From Accumulibacter sp. (GTDB lineage Bacteria > Pseudomonadota > Gammaproteobacteria > Burkholderiales > Rhodocyclaceae): DNA of 64,000 nt. The notes below the pieces were generated by a model. It saw only the letters and a list, made by a program, of their open reading frames with translations. It did no database searches and was not told the origin of the DNA. Position numbers and translations under genes: made by a program. The stretch's first letter is position 1. The number at the start of each line of letters is the position of its first letter. Shown here piece by piece: positions 50,401-59,100 of this stretch. The stretch spans positions 4,712,001 through 4,776,000 of the forward strand of contig NZ_JAZKUG010000001.1 in NCBI RefSeq assembly GCF_036625195.1, given 5' to 3'.

Positions 50401-52645
50401 AAGTGACGACCGAGCCATCGGCGCGCAGGGCGGCGAAGGCGAACGACGTCGAAAACACCTGCACGACGTCATTCGTCCCGTCGAGCTGCGCCGCCACCGC
50501 GGAACTGTTGCCACCGCTCGACGAGTCCCCCCAGGTGACGACCGAACCGTCGGCACGCAGCGCAGCAAAGGCGTACGTCGTCGAAAACACCTCCCGCACG
50601 TCGATCGTCCCATCAAGTTGCGCCGCTACCGCGGCGCTGTCGCCACCGTAGCTCGGCTCCCCCCAAATCACCACCGATCCGTCCGCACGGATCGCGGCAA
50701 ACGCACCGTCGTTCCGCCACGCGCCCGAGCTATGCCCCGGAAAAACCACCGCCACCCGCTCGGTCACCAACACGTCATCGGCAAACGGATCCGCCACCCC
50801 GACGACATCCCGCAGCCGGTCCGCGACCGCACTGCTGTCACCCCCCGCAGCCGCATCGCCCCAGGTGACCAGCGAGCCATCCGCCCGCCGCGCGGCAAAG
50901 GCGTTGTTCGTCGAGAACACCTCCCGGACATCGAGAGTCCCGTCGAGCTTGGCCGCAACCGTCGAGCTGTCGCCGCCGGAGGCTGCCGATCCCCAGGTCA
51001 CGACCGAGCCATCGGCGCGCAGCGCGGCAAAGGCGCCGTCGGTCGCGAACACTTCGGTCACATCGATCGTCCCGTCGAGCGCTCCCGCGACCGGCGAACT
51101 GTCGCCGCCCCACGACGAGTTCCCCCAGGTGACGACCGAGCCGTCGGCGCGCAGCGCGGCAAAGGCGCGCCCGGTCGAGAACACCTGCGTCACGTCGATC
51201 GTGCCGTCGAGCAGCGCGGCGACGGCGCTGCTGTCGCCGCCTTCCCCGGGACTCCCCCAGGTGACGACCGAGCCGTCGGCACGCAGCGCGGCAAAGGCAT
51301 GCGAGGTCGAGAAGACCTGCACGACGTCGATCGTCCCGTCGATCTGCGCCGCGACCGCGCCGGCGTCAGCGCTGTAGGCGGGGGCTCCCCAGACCACCAG
51401 CGAACCGTCGCGGCGCAGCGCGACGAAGGCGCCGACGTTGGCAAAGACGCGCACGACGTCGATCGTCCCGTCGAGTTGCGCGGCGACGGTGCCGCTGTCG
51501 CCGCCATAGGTCGTCGATCCCCAGGTGACGACCGAGCCGTCGGCACGCAGCGCGGCGAAGGCCTCGCTCGTCGCCGCGACCTGCGTGACGGCGATCGTCC
51601 CGTCGAGCTGCGCGGCGACGGCGCTGCTGTCGCCGCCATGGTCGGAATAGCCCCAGGTGACGACCGAGCCGTCGGCACGACGCGCGGCAAAGGCGCCGGC
51701 GCTGGAGCACAGCTCGATCACATCGATCGTCCCGTCGAGCTGCGCCGCCACCGCGGAACGACTGCCGCCGTACACCGAGTGCCCCCAGGTGACGACCGAG
51801 CCGTCGGCGCGCAGCGCTGCGAAAGCGAGCTCCGTCGAAAACACCCGGGTGATGTCGATCGTGCCGTCGATCTGCGCTGCCACGGCCGAACTGTCGCCGC
51901 CCGACGAAGCATCGCCCCAGGTGACGACCGAGCCATCGGCGCGCAGTGCGGCAAAGGCGGACAGCGTCGAAAACACCTGCCGCACGTCGAGCGCGCCGCC
52001 GAGTTGCACCGCGAGCGCGGAACTGTCGCCACCGGAGGCGGCATCGCCCCAGGTGACGACCGAGCCGTCGGCGCGCAGCGCGGCGAAAGCCTTGGCGTTG
52101 CGCCATTCGCCGGGGCTGTGGTTGGGAAAGGAGAGCGGCAGCCGCGCGATGGTCATGCCGAGCAGGCCGCGCCAGTCCGGCGCAGCGAGTGGTGGCGTGC
52201 GCACTTCGCCGACGTCGAGCCGCCAGGCGCCGCCGAGATCGGCGTGGCCGACGGGGGTCGAGGCGGCGGCGACCGGGGCGCCGAGGGCTGCGGCAAGCGC
52301 GTCGACGAAGGCGCGGCCGGCTGCGCCGTCGCCGACGGCACAGGCGTAGAGTTGCACATCGCCACCGGCAGCGAGCGCCCGGCCGATCGCCGCGAGATCC
52401 TCCGCGCGGCCGGCGAGCGAGCCGGCATCGACCGCGGCCGCACCGAGCAGGATCGCGCCCGGTCGACCGTGCGCGAGGAGGCGGATCGAGGCGAACTCGC
52501 TGCGCCCGTCAACGGCGGCGCGGAGCTGCCGCAGGCCGTCCTCCTGCGCACCGAGCAGCCGCCATTCGCTGTTGGTGGGCAGACTCGCGACGAGCGCCGG
52601 GCGATCGGCAACGCGGTGATCGATGAGGACCAGGGTTCGCTTCAT
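44417..52645 (-). CDS. giant DUF4347/RCC1-like/cadherin-like/RTX protein F
   Basis: 2,742 residues, one intact frame, with the same start context as E (GGAGG, ATG at 52645). DUF4347 covers about 5-162. RCC1-like array 1 (ten repeats, about 180-628) is nearly identical to that of E. Array 2 (twenty repeats, about 643-1538) differs. Three cadherin-like domains follow (about 1545-1905), each with an FSFQVQDDGGT and DLDPTPNLITIDV-type strand; E has two. RTX repeats fill about 1908-2625, including one 528 bp repeat pair, and the tail ends HLDFLVT. The last part of the gene is the same sequence as the end of G. Expected to be exported by a type I system and to act outside the cell, with calcium-dependent folding of the RTX part. 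Confidence 0.9.
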   Translation of the reverse strand: MKRTLVLIDHRVADRPALVASLPTNSEWRLLGAQEDGLRQLRAAVDGRSEFASIRLLAHGRPGAILLGAAAVDAGSLAGRAEDLAAIGRALAAGGDVQLYACAVGDGAAGRAFVDALAAALGAPVAAASTPVGHADLGGAWRLDVGEVRTPPLAAPDWRGLLGMTIARLPLSFPNHSPGEWRNAKAFAALRADGSVVTWGDAASGGDSSALAVQLGGALDVRQVFSTLSAFAALRADGSVVTWGDASSGGDSSAVAAQIDGTIDITRVFSTELAFAALRADGSVVTWGHSVYGGSRSAVAAQLDGTIDVIELCSSAGAFAARRADGSVVTWGYSDHGGDSSAVAAQLDGTIAVTQVAATSEAFAALRADGSVVTWGSTTYGGDSGTVAAQLDGTIDVVRVFANVGAFVALRRDGSLVVWGAPAYSADAGAVAAQIDGTIDVVQVFSTSHAFAALRADGSVVTWGSPGEGGDSSAVAALLDGTIDVTQVFSTGRAFAALRADGSVVTWGNSSWGGDSSPVAGALDGTIDVTEVFATDGAFAALRADGSVVTWGSAASGGDSSTVAAKLDGTLDVREVFSTNNAFAARRADGSLVTWGDAAAGGDSSAVADRLRDVVGVADPFADDVLVTERVAVVFPGHSSGAWRNDGAFAAIRADGSVVIWGEPSYGGDSAAVAAQLDGTIDVREVFSTTYAFAALRADGSVVTWGDSSSGGNSSAVAAQLDGTNDVVQVFSTSFAFAALRADGSVVTWGDSSFGGNSSRVEWELDGTIDVRVVFSTASAFAALRTDGSVVTWGYSLYGADSSALVAQLDGTIDVTQLFSTRNAFAALRADGSVVTWGDSDDGGNSSAVAPQLDGTIDVTQVFSTQVAFAALRADGSVVTWGQSSYGGDSSAVAAQLDGTIDVREVFSTHGAFAALRADGSVVTWGDSSYGGNSVAVAARLDGTIDVLEVFSTAYAFAALRADGSVVTWGDSSRGGNSSAVAAKLDGTIDVRQVFSTYSAFAALRADGSVVTWGDSSSGGNSSAVAAQLDGTIDVMQVFATSRAFAALRADRSVVVWGDPSEVENGRIHQAPPLDGTVDVMQVSSTVRAFAAVRADGSVVTWGDSYYGGDNSAVATQLDGTIGVTQVFSTNDAFAAVRANGSVVTWGDRSSGGDSSAVASQLDGTMQVTQVFSTPYAFAALRADGSIVTWGDSSWGGNSSVVAAALDGTLDVTQVFSTPYSFAALRADGSVVTWGEASFGGNSSSVAAQLDGTNDVTQMFSTQYAFAALRADGSVVTWGDPTSGGDSSAVAAQLDGANDATQVCSTRSAFAVLRADGSVVTWGHASYGGNRSAVATQLDGTIDVTEIFSTEYAFAALRTNGSVVTWGDSSRGGNSSSVAAQLNGTNDVTQVFSTDWAFAALREDGSVVTWGDSSYGGSSSTVAAQLNGTIDVTQVFSTGYAFAALRADGSVITWGDSSSGGNSSAVAAQLDGTIDVKQVFSTGRAFAALRADGSLVVWGSPLAGGELSALVRPPRDDIISLATPFSDDLSLAAGRNDSFHHAPSGSDRSVLVAEDAAYTFTRADFPFTDPSDTPADTLLAVRIDALPEAGSLTLAGIPVTPGQSISVADLAAGQLVFTPAANASGNAYATFSFQVQDDGGTALGGADLDPTPNLITVDVTPVNDAPSGADKAVSTREDNPYVFSTADFGFSDAADSPANALLAVRISTLPAAGSLTLAGIPVTPGQSISVADLAAGQLVFTPATDSSGNASASFSFQVQDDGGTADGGADLDPTPNLITIDVTPVNDAPSGADNTVSTYEDNPYVFDAADFGFSDATDTPANALLAVRIGTLPVAGSLTLSGAAVSPGQTITASDIVAGNLVFTPAANASGNAYANFSFQVQDDGGTVGGGIDLDPSANAITIDVRPLVGGDGDDHLPGGPNDNTLEGLGGNDTLDGGAGNDTLAGGAGDDRLLGGQGTDTARYSDAGSGVTVTLATQGVPQNTSGAGLDTLIGIENLVGSAFADTLTGDGNANRLEGGSGDDALDGGAGNDSLDGGTGNDRLWGGSGADSLLGGDGSDLYYVDHAGDNVTETNANPASGGTDQVYSYLSTYTLTAHVENGRILAGGAANLTGNALDNLLYAGSGHNVLDGAGGHDTVSYLYGASAGVSISLAVASAQATGGSGSDTLMSIEHLIGSNQDDSLAGDGNANRLEGGNGNDTLTGGAGNDTLSGSAGSDTASYADATSGVSVSLAIAAPQATGGSGSDTLIAIENLGGSTWDDTLRGDANANRLSGAQGNDFLNGDAGNDTLDGGTGNDRLWGGSGADSLVGGEGSDSYYVDDAGDSVSETNANPATGGTDQVLSYLASTTLGAHIENGRILATGVANLIGNTLDNLLDAGTGANLLDGAGGNDTVSYLYGASSGISVSLAILGAQATGGSGSDTLTGIENLSGSTYDDTLTGDGNANRLSGAQGNDFLNGGAGNDTLDGGAGNDTLWGGTGADSLSGGDGADLYYIDHAGDSVTETNANPATGGIDQVFSSLAAYTLGAHIENGRILATGVASLSGNALANLLYAGAGNNLLDGAGGNDTASYLYGASSGVTASLASGTATGGSGSDTLAGIENLVGSAYADTLSGDGGANLLSGGNGNDTLTGGLGADIFRFDTLPNAATNRDTISDFNVLDDTIELENAIFASLPNGPLAATSFRSGAGLTAAADADDYLIYDSTSGALYYDANGNTGAGPVQVATLASGLALSHLDFLVT
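44950..46100 (-). repeat. 528 bp RTX units in F
   Basis: The QGNDFLN markers near 45279 and 45807 are 528 bp apart. Further related but shorter RTX segments extend to about 46800. Confidence 0.75.
48040..50717 (-). repeat. RCC1-like array 2 of F (20 repeats)
   Basis: Twenty repeats. Repeat 10 is irregular (PSEVENGRIHQAPPLDG), at the same place as the irregular repeat 10 of E array 2. Confidence 0.88.
50757..52102 (-). repeat. RCC1-like array 1 of F (10 repeats)
   Basis: Ten repeats matching E array 1 one for one, with scattered substitutions (for example SDHGG against SGHGG in repeat 4). Confidence 0.9.
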
Positions 52646-53188
52646 TGCATTCCTCCGGGGTGTGTCAGGTCATGGTGTGCTGGCCGACCCGGGCGCGGTG
52701 GGCGACGAAGCCCGCCGCCGGCGGGGTTCGCCGCGTGCGCGGGTCTGGCCGGGAATCTGCTGCGCGTGCCGCGGTCGCTGTCGGAGTGGCTGTGCGAGTG
52801 GCTGTGCGGCGGTTGCAGCGCGGACGCGAAGGCGGCGGCGAAGCCGCCGACCGAGCGCGATGCACGCGAACCGCATCCGAGCACAGAACCCATCCTCCCG
52901 CAGAAAACACTCGCCAGGGACGAACCAAGGCGGCGCGCCCGAACGGTGGGCCGCTGCCGCCACCGGGAATCCGGTCGGCGGCTGGCGGTGTTGCCGGGGA
53001 TCGAATCTAGCAGAAGGGCCAGCGTCGTGGGGCAGCGATTTGCTTCTTACGTGGATCATACAGGGCGGGCTCTGGCACAGCCGGTGGCCGCCGCGGGACG
53101 GGCTCGCGATGGGGCTGCTCCGGCTTTGCCCGCGGCGCTTTGGCTGACCGCCACTGCCGCCGGCGAGCGGCGGCAGTGGCGGCGGACT
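52646..53188. other. 543 bp spacer between G and F, copy 2
   Basis: By eye identical to 43874-44416, including hairpin, TATGAT patch and ribosome site. No independent gene. Confidence 0.5.
53148..53182 (-). terminator. strong hairpin just after the stop of G
   Basis: Same 14 bp perfect stem and 7-base loop as at 44376-44410, starting 6 bases after the stop of G. Confidence 0.6.
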
Positions 53189-56100
53189 TCAGGTGACGAG
53201 GAAGTCGAGGTGGCTCAGGGCGAGGCCACTGGCGAGCGTGGCGACCTGCACCGGGCCGGCGCCGGTGTTGCCGTTGGCGTCGTAGTAGAGCGCGCCGCTG
53301 GTGCTGTCGTAGATGAGGTAGTCGTCGGCGTCGGCGGCGGCGGTGAGGCCGGCGCCGGAGCGGAACGAGGTGGCGGCCAGCGGGCCGTTCGGCAGCGACG
53401 CGAAGATCGCGTTCTCGAGTTCGATGGTGTCGTCGAGGACGTTGAAGTCGCTGATCGTGTCGCGGTTGGTCGCGGCATTGGGGAGCGTGTCGAAGCGGAA
53501 GATGTCGGCGCCGAGGCCGCCGGTGAGGGTGTCGTTGCCGTTGCCGCCGCTGAGGAGGTTGGCACCGCCGTCGCCGCTGAGGGTGTCGGCGTAGGCCGAG
53601 CCGACGAGGTTCTCGATGCCGGCGAGGGTGTCGCTGCCGGAGCCGCCGGTGGCGGTGCCGCTGGCGAGGCTGGCGGTGACGCCGCTGCTGGCGCCGTAGA
53701 GGTAGCTGGCGGTATCGTTGCCGCCGGCACCGTCGAGGAGGTTGTTGCCGGCGCCGGCGTAGAGGAGGTTGGCGAGGCCGTTGCCGCTCAGGCTCGCTGC
53801 GCCGGTGGCAAGGATGCGGCCGTTCTCGATGTGGGCGCCGAGGGTGTAGGCGGCGAGGTAGCTGAAGACCTGGTCGATGCCGCCGGTGGCGGGATTGGCG
53901 TTGGTCTCGGTGACGCTGTCGCCGGCGTGGTCGACGTAGTAGGAGTCGTTGCCGTCGCCGCCAGTCAGGCTGTCGGCGCCGGTACCGCCCCAGAGGGTGT
54001 CGTTGCCGGCACCACCGTCGAGGGTGTCGTTGCCGGCACCGCCATTGAGGAAGTCGTTGCCTTGGGCGCCGTTGAGGCGGTTGGCGTTGGCGTCGCCGGT
54101 GAGGGTGTCGTCGTAGGTGGAGCCGGTGAGGTTCTCGATTCCGGCGAGGGTGTCGCTGCCCGAGCCGCCGGTGGCTTGGGCACCGGCAAGGGCGAGGCTG
54201 ACGCTGACGCCGCTGCTGGCGCCATAGAGGTAGCTGACGGTGTCGTTGCCGCCGGCGCCGTCGAGGAGGTTGTTGCCGGTGCCGGCGTCGAGGAGGTTGT
54301 CGAGGGCGTTGCCGGTGAGGTTGGCGGCGCCAGTCGCCAGGATGCGGCCGTTCTCGATGTGGGCGCCGAGGGTGGTGCTGGCGAGGTAGGTGAGAACCTG
54401 GTCGGTGCCACCGGTTGCCGGGTTGGCGTTGGTCTCGCTGACGCTGTCGCCGGCGTCGTCGAGGTAGTAGAAGTCGGAGCCGTCACCACCGATCAGGCTG
54501 TCGGCGCCAGCGCCGCCCCAGAGGCGGTCGTTGCCGGCGCCGCCGTCGAGGGTGTCGTTGCCGGCGCCACCGTTGAGGAAGTCGTTGCCTTGCGCGCCGG
54601 TGAGGCGGTTGGCATTGGCGTCGCCGGTGAGGGTGTCGTCGTAGGTCGAACCGGTGAGGTTCTCGATGGCGATGAGGGTGTCGCTACCGGAGCCACCGGT
54701 GGCCTGTGCGCCGGCGATGGCGAGGCTGACGCTGACGCCGCTGCTGGCGCCGTAGAGGTAGCTGAGGATGTCGTTGCCGCCTGCGCCGTCGAGGAGGTTG
54801 TTGCCGGTGCCGGCGTCGAGGATATTGTCGAGGGCGTTGCCGGTTAGGTTGGCGGCGCCAGTGGCCAGGATGCGGCCGTTCTCGACGTGGGCGCCGAGGG
54901 TGTGGGCGGCAAGGTACGTGAACACTTGGTCGGTGCCGCCGGTGGCCGGGTTGGCGTTGGTCTCGCTGACGCTGTCGCCGACGTCGTCGACATAGTAGGA
55001 GTCGGATCCGTCGCCGCCGACCAGGCTGTCGGCACCGGTGTCGCCCCAGAGGTGGTCGTTGCCGGCACCGCCGTCGAGGGTGTCGTTACCGGCGCCGCCG
55101 TTGAGGAAGTCGTTGCCTTGCGCGCCACTCAGGCGGTTGGCGTTGGCGTCGCCGCGCAGGGTGTCATCGTAGGCCGAGCCGGTGAGGTTCTCGATGGCGA
55201 TCAGGGTGTCGCTGCCGGAGCCGCCGGTGGCCTGCGGAGCGGCGATGGCGAGGCTGACGCTGACGCCGCTGGCGGCATCGGCGTAACTCGCGGTATCGCT
55301 GCCCGCGCTGCCGGAAAGCGTGTCGTTGCCGGCACCGCCGGCGAGCGTGTCGTTGCCGTTGCCGCCTTCGAGGCGGTTGGCGTTGCCGTCGCCGGCGAGG
55401 CTGTCTTCCTGGCTGGAGCCGATGAGGTGCTCGATCGAGACGAGGGTGTCGCTGCCGGAGCCGCCGGTAGCCTGCCCGCCGGCAAGGGCGAGGCTGACGC
55501 TGACGCCGCTGCTGGCGCCGTAGAGATAGCTGACGGTGTCGCTGCCGCCGCCGCCGTCGAGGACGTTGTGGCCGCTGCCGGCGTAGAGGAGGTTGTCGAG
55601 AGCGTTGCCGGTCAGGTGCGCGACGCCGCTGGCAAGGATGCGGCCATTCTCGACGTGCGCCGTGAGGGTGTAGGCGGAGAGGAAGCTGTAGACCTGGTCG
55701 ATGCCCCCAGACGCGGGGTTGGCGTTGCTCTCGCCGACGCTGTCGCCGGCGTGGTCGACGTAATAGAGGTCGGAGCCGTCGCCGCCGAGCAGGCTGTCGG
55801 CACCGGTGCCGCCCCATATCAGGTCGTCGCCATCGCCACCCAGAATCGTGTCGGCACCGGCGCCGCCGTCCAGCACATTGCCGTCGTTGCTGCCGTACAG
55901 CGTATTGCCCAGACTGTTGCCAGCGCCGCGGACCACTCCCGGCAGCAACTCCAGGCTCTCGAGGTAGGCTGTCAGCGTATAGGCGTCCAGATTGCTCCGA
56001 ACGGTGTCGCTGCCCCCGAGCGACAGGTCGGCATTGGTCTCCACGACGACATCGCCCAAGTGGTCGACGTAGTAGATGTCGGAACCGTTGCCGCCGCTCA

Positions 56101-59100
56101 TGCTGTCGGCGCCGGTGCTGCCAATCAATGTGTCGTCGCCGTCGCTGCCTCCGAGGCTGTCATTCCCGGCTCCGCCGTCCAGCGTGCCGGAACCGACCAC
56201 GGTGTCGTTGCCTTCGCCGCCAAGCAGTTGGTTGGCACCGATCAGGTCCGACAGGATGTCGTCGCCGGCACCGCCGCGCAGCTGATCGTCACCGCCCTCA
56301 CCGTCAAGATGGTCGCTGCCGGAGCCACCGTCGAGGGTGTCGTTGCCGGAGCCACCAGAGACAAAGTCGTCGCCGTCTTCGCCCTCGATGAGGTCGCTAC
56401 CACCCCAACCGGCCAGGTTGTCATTGCCGTCGCCACCGAAAATCGAGTCGTCGCCGTCGAGGCCATTCACGGCGTTGTCTCGGGCGTCACCGATCACCGT
56501 GTCGTTGGCGTTGGTGGCATTGATCCCCTCGATATCAACCAACTGGTCCAGCCCGATATCGGCGCCAAACGCGGTCCCCGCATCGAGGTCGACAACGATC
56601 GACTGGACTGCTTCCTTGAAATAGATCGAGTCCCAGCCCTCGCCACCGTCCATCAGGTCATTGCCTGCGCCACCGTCGAGGTGGTCGTTTCCGGGGCCAC
56701 CGAGCAGTGCATCGACCCCTCCCCGCCCATCAAGGATGTCGTCGCCGGCGCCGCCTTGGAGCAGGTCATCGCCATTGCCCGCGCCCAGTACGTCGTGGTC
56801 TGGCGTGCCGACCAGCCTGAGGCCGACCTCATCGTGGATCAGGAGCTGCGCGGCAGCACTGCGGCCGTTGAACACGGCGTAGGTCTGGCCGCTGTGGCTC
56901 ACCGTACCGGCATTGATCCAGTCGGCTGCGTGGGACAACGCGAGCAGGTCGCCACGGTTGCCGAGCACGAGCAACTGGTGGCGTTGCTCGGGGCTGGCGC
57001 CGCCGGCCCCTCCGCCAGCCAGGTCGTAACTGCCATCAAGCCATCCGCTGGCGTTGTTGAAGTGGTTCATGCCGGCCATGTCGAGGACGTCGCCGACGGA
57101 CAGCCGCAGGGTGTTGCTGCCACTGCCCGTGAGGTCGATGCGTTCGATCGATTCGAGGCGTGAGGTACTGCCGGGGGTGCTTGCACCCTGGTTGGCGATC
57201 GCCATCAGGTCGAAGGAAAGGCCACTGCCGGCAAGAGCGATCGTGTCGAGACCGCTGCCGCCGTCGATGCGCGCGAGCTGGCCATCGGTGACGCCACTGG
57301 CGAGCGCCGCAAGGTTGCTGGCGTTGACCACGAAGGTGTCGTCACCGGCGCCGCCATGAAGAACATCCGCGCCGCCGTTGCCGGTCAGCGTGTCGTTGCC
57401 GGCGCCAGCAACCAGCGTCTCGGAGGAGGCGGTGCCGGTGAGCGTGTCGGCACCGGCAGTGCCGAACTGGTCGACGGCACTCGGGGCGAAGGCGCCGCCG
57501 GTGCTGCCGAAGATGACGTAACTGCGTCCGGCATCCGTCCCCGCCGCAGGATCGCTCAGCAAGGCTCCGACGATCAGGTCGGAGAAACCGTCGCCGTTGA
57601 CGTCACCGGCCGCCGAGACACTCCCTCCGCTCTGGTCACCAGCGCACTGACCGTCGATGACAAAGCCGCCGCTGCCGACAGCAATCGCCGAGAGATCGAC
57701 GCCAGCGCTGCCAGTCCTGCCGAAGACCAGGTAGCTGCGTCCAGCATAAGGACCCGCCCCTGCTTCGCTGTTCAGCGCCCCGATAATCAAGTCGCCCAGC
57801 CCGTCGCCATTCACGTCGCCAGCTGCCGAAACGCTGCGGCCGCTGTGATCCCCGATGCTCTGGCCGTTCATCACGAAACCACCATTCCCACCGCTGATCA
57901 CCGAAAGATCGACAGCGGAACTGTCGGTCTTGCCAAAAACGACGTAGCTGCGTCCGCCGTTGCTCCCCGCTGCCAGATCGTTCGCGAAGGCTCCGACGAT
58001 CAGGTCGGACAGTCCGTCGCCATTGACATCGCCCGCAGCCGAAACGCTGTTGCCACTGAAGTCATCGCTACACTCGCCGTTGATCACGAACCCGCCACTA
58101 CCGCCAGACACCGCCGACAATTCCACCGCGATGCCACCAATCCGGCCGAAGACGACGTAGCTGCGCCCGGCAGCGCTACGCGCTGCGGGATCGCTCGCGT
58201 CCGCTCCCACGATCAGGTCGGCGAGTCCATCGCCGTTGACGTCGCCGGCAGCCGCGACGCTATATCCACTGTAGTCACTCGCGCACTGCCCGTTGATCGC
58301 GAAGCCGCCATTACCGGCGGCGATTGCCGAGAGCGCGACAGCCCCGCTGCTGGTCTGGCCAAAGACGACGTAGCTGCGGCCGGCGTTGCTTCCCGTCGCG
58401 GGATCCGCCCAGATCGCGCCGACGATCACGTCGGCGAGGCCGTCACCGTTGACGTCGCCCGCAGCTGCCACGCTTCTGCCGCTTTCGTCACCTACGCACT
58501 GCCCGTTGATCGCGAAGCCACCACGACCAGAGGCGACCGCCGACAGCTCGACGGCGGACCCGCTGGGCTGACCGAAGACGACGTAGCTGCGCCCGGCGTG
58601 ACCTGCTGCCGGATCGCTCCAGCGCGCGCCGACGATCAGGTCGGCAAGTCCATCGCCATTGACATCGCCGGCACCCGCAACGGTCCAGCCGCTCAGGTCG
58701 CCCGCGCACTGCCCGTTGATCACGAAGCCGCCATTCCCGGCGGCAATCGCCGAGAGGTCGACACCGCTGCTGCCCGTCTGGCCGAAGACGACATAGCTGC
58801 ACCCGGCGTCGATGCCGGCCGCCGGGTCGCTGAAGCGCGCCCCGACGATCAGGTCGGCGAGACCGTCTCCATTGATGTCGCCGGCAGCCGAGACGCTGAC
58901 ACCACTTTGATCGTCGGCGCACTGCCCATTGATCACGAAACCACCGTCGCCGGCCGCGATGTCGGAAAGCTCGATCCGCGGTCGCTCGACGACCGTCCGC
59001 GTGATGCTGGTGTCGATCAGTAGCTGCGCGGCGCTGCCCCTGGCGTTGTAGACGGCGTAGCTGTGGCCAGCGTGACTGACCGTGCCGGAATTCGCCCACA

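Larger units (their letters stand above)
50724..53777. repeat. large direct repeat, copy 2 (about 3,054 bp)
   Basis: Copy of 41952-45005. It contains the end of G, the spacer, and the head plus first array of F. The left boundary falls at the junction between array 1 and array 2; the right boundary falls inside the RTX units at about 53777. Confidence 0.92.

Noticed and set aside
48040..50717. Regularly spaced 132 bp repeats as a possible CRISPR-like array
   Set aside because: The repeats are coding, in frame, far longer than CRISPR units, and the variable parts are short codon-sized changes.
34946..54847. Very long plus-strand open frames antisense to the giants (up to about 1,900 codons)
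   Set aside because: Their translations are Val/Ala/Glu- or Arg/His-rich echoes of the minus-strand repeats, lack known domains, and have ends that do not fit the gene layout. GC-rich repetitive coding sequence keeps antisense frames open.
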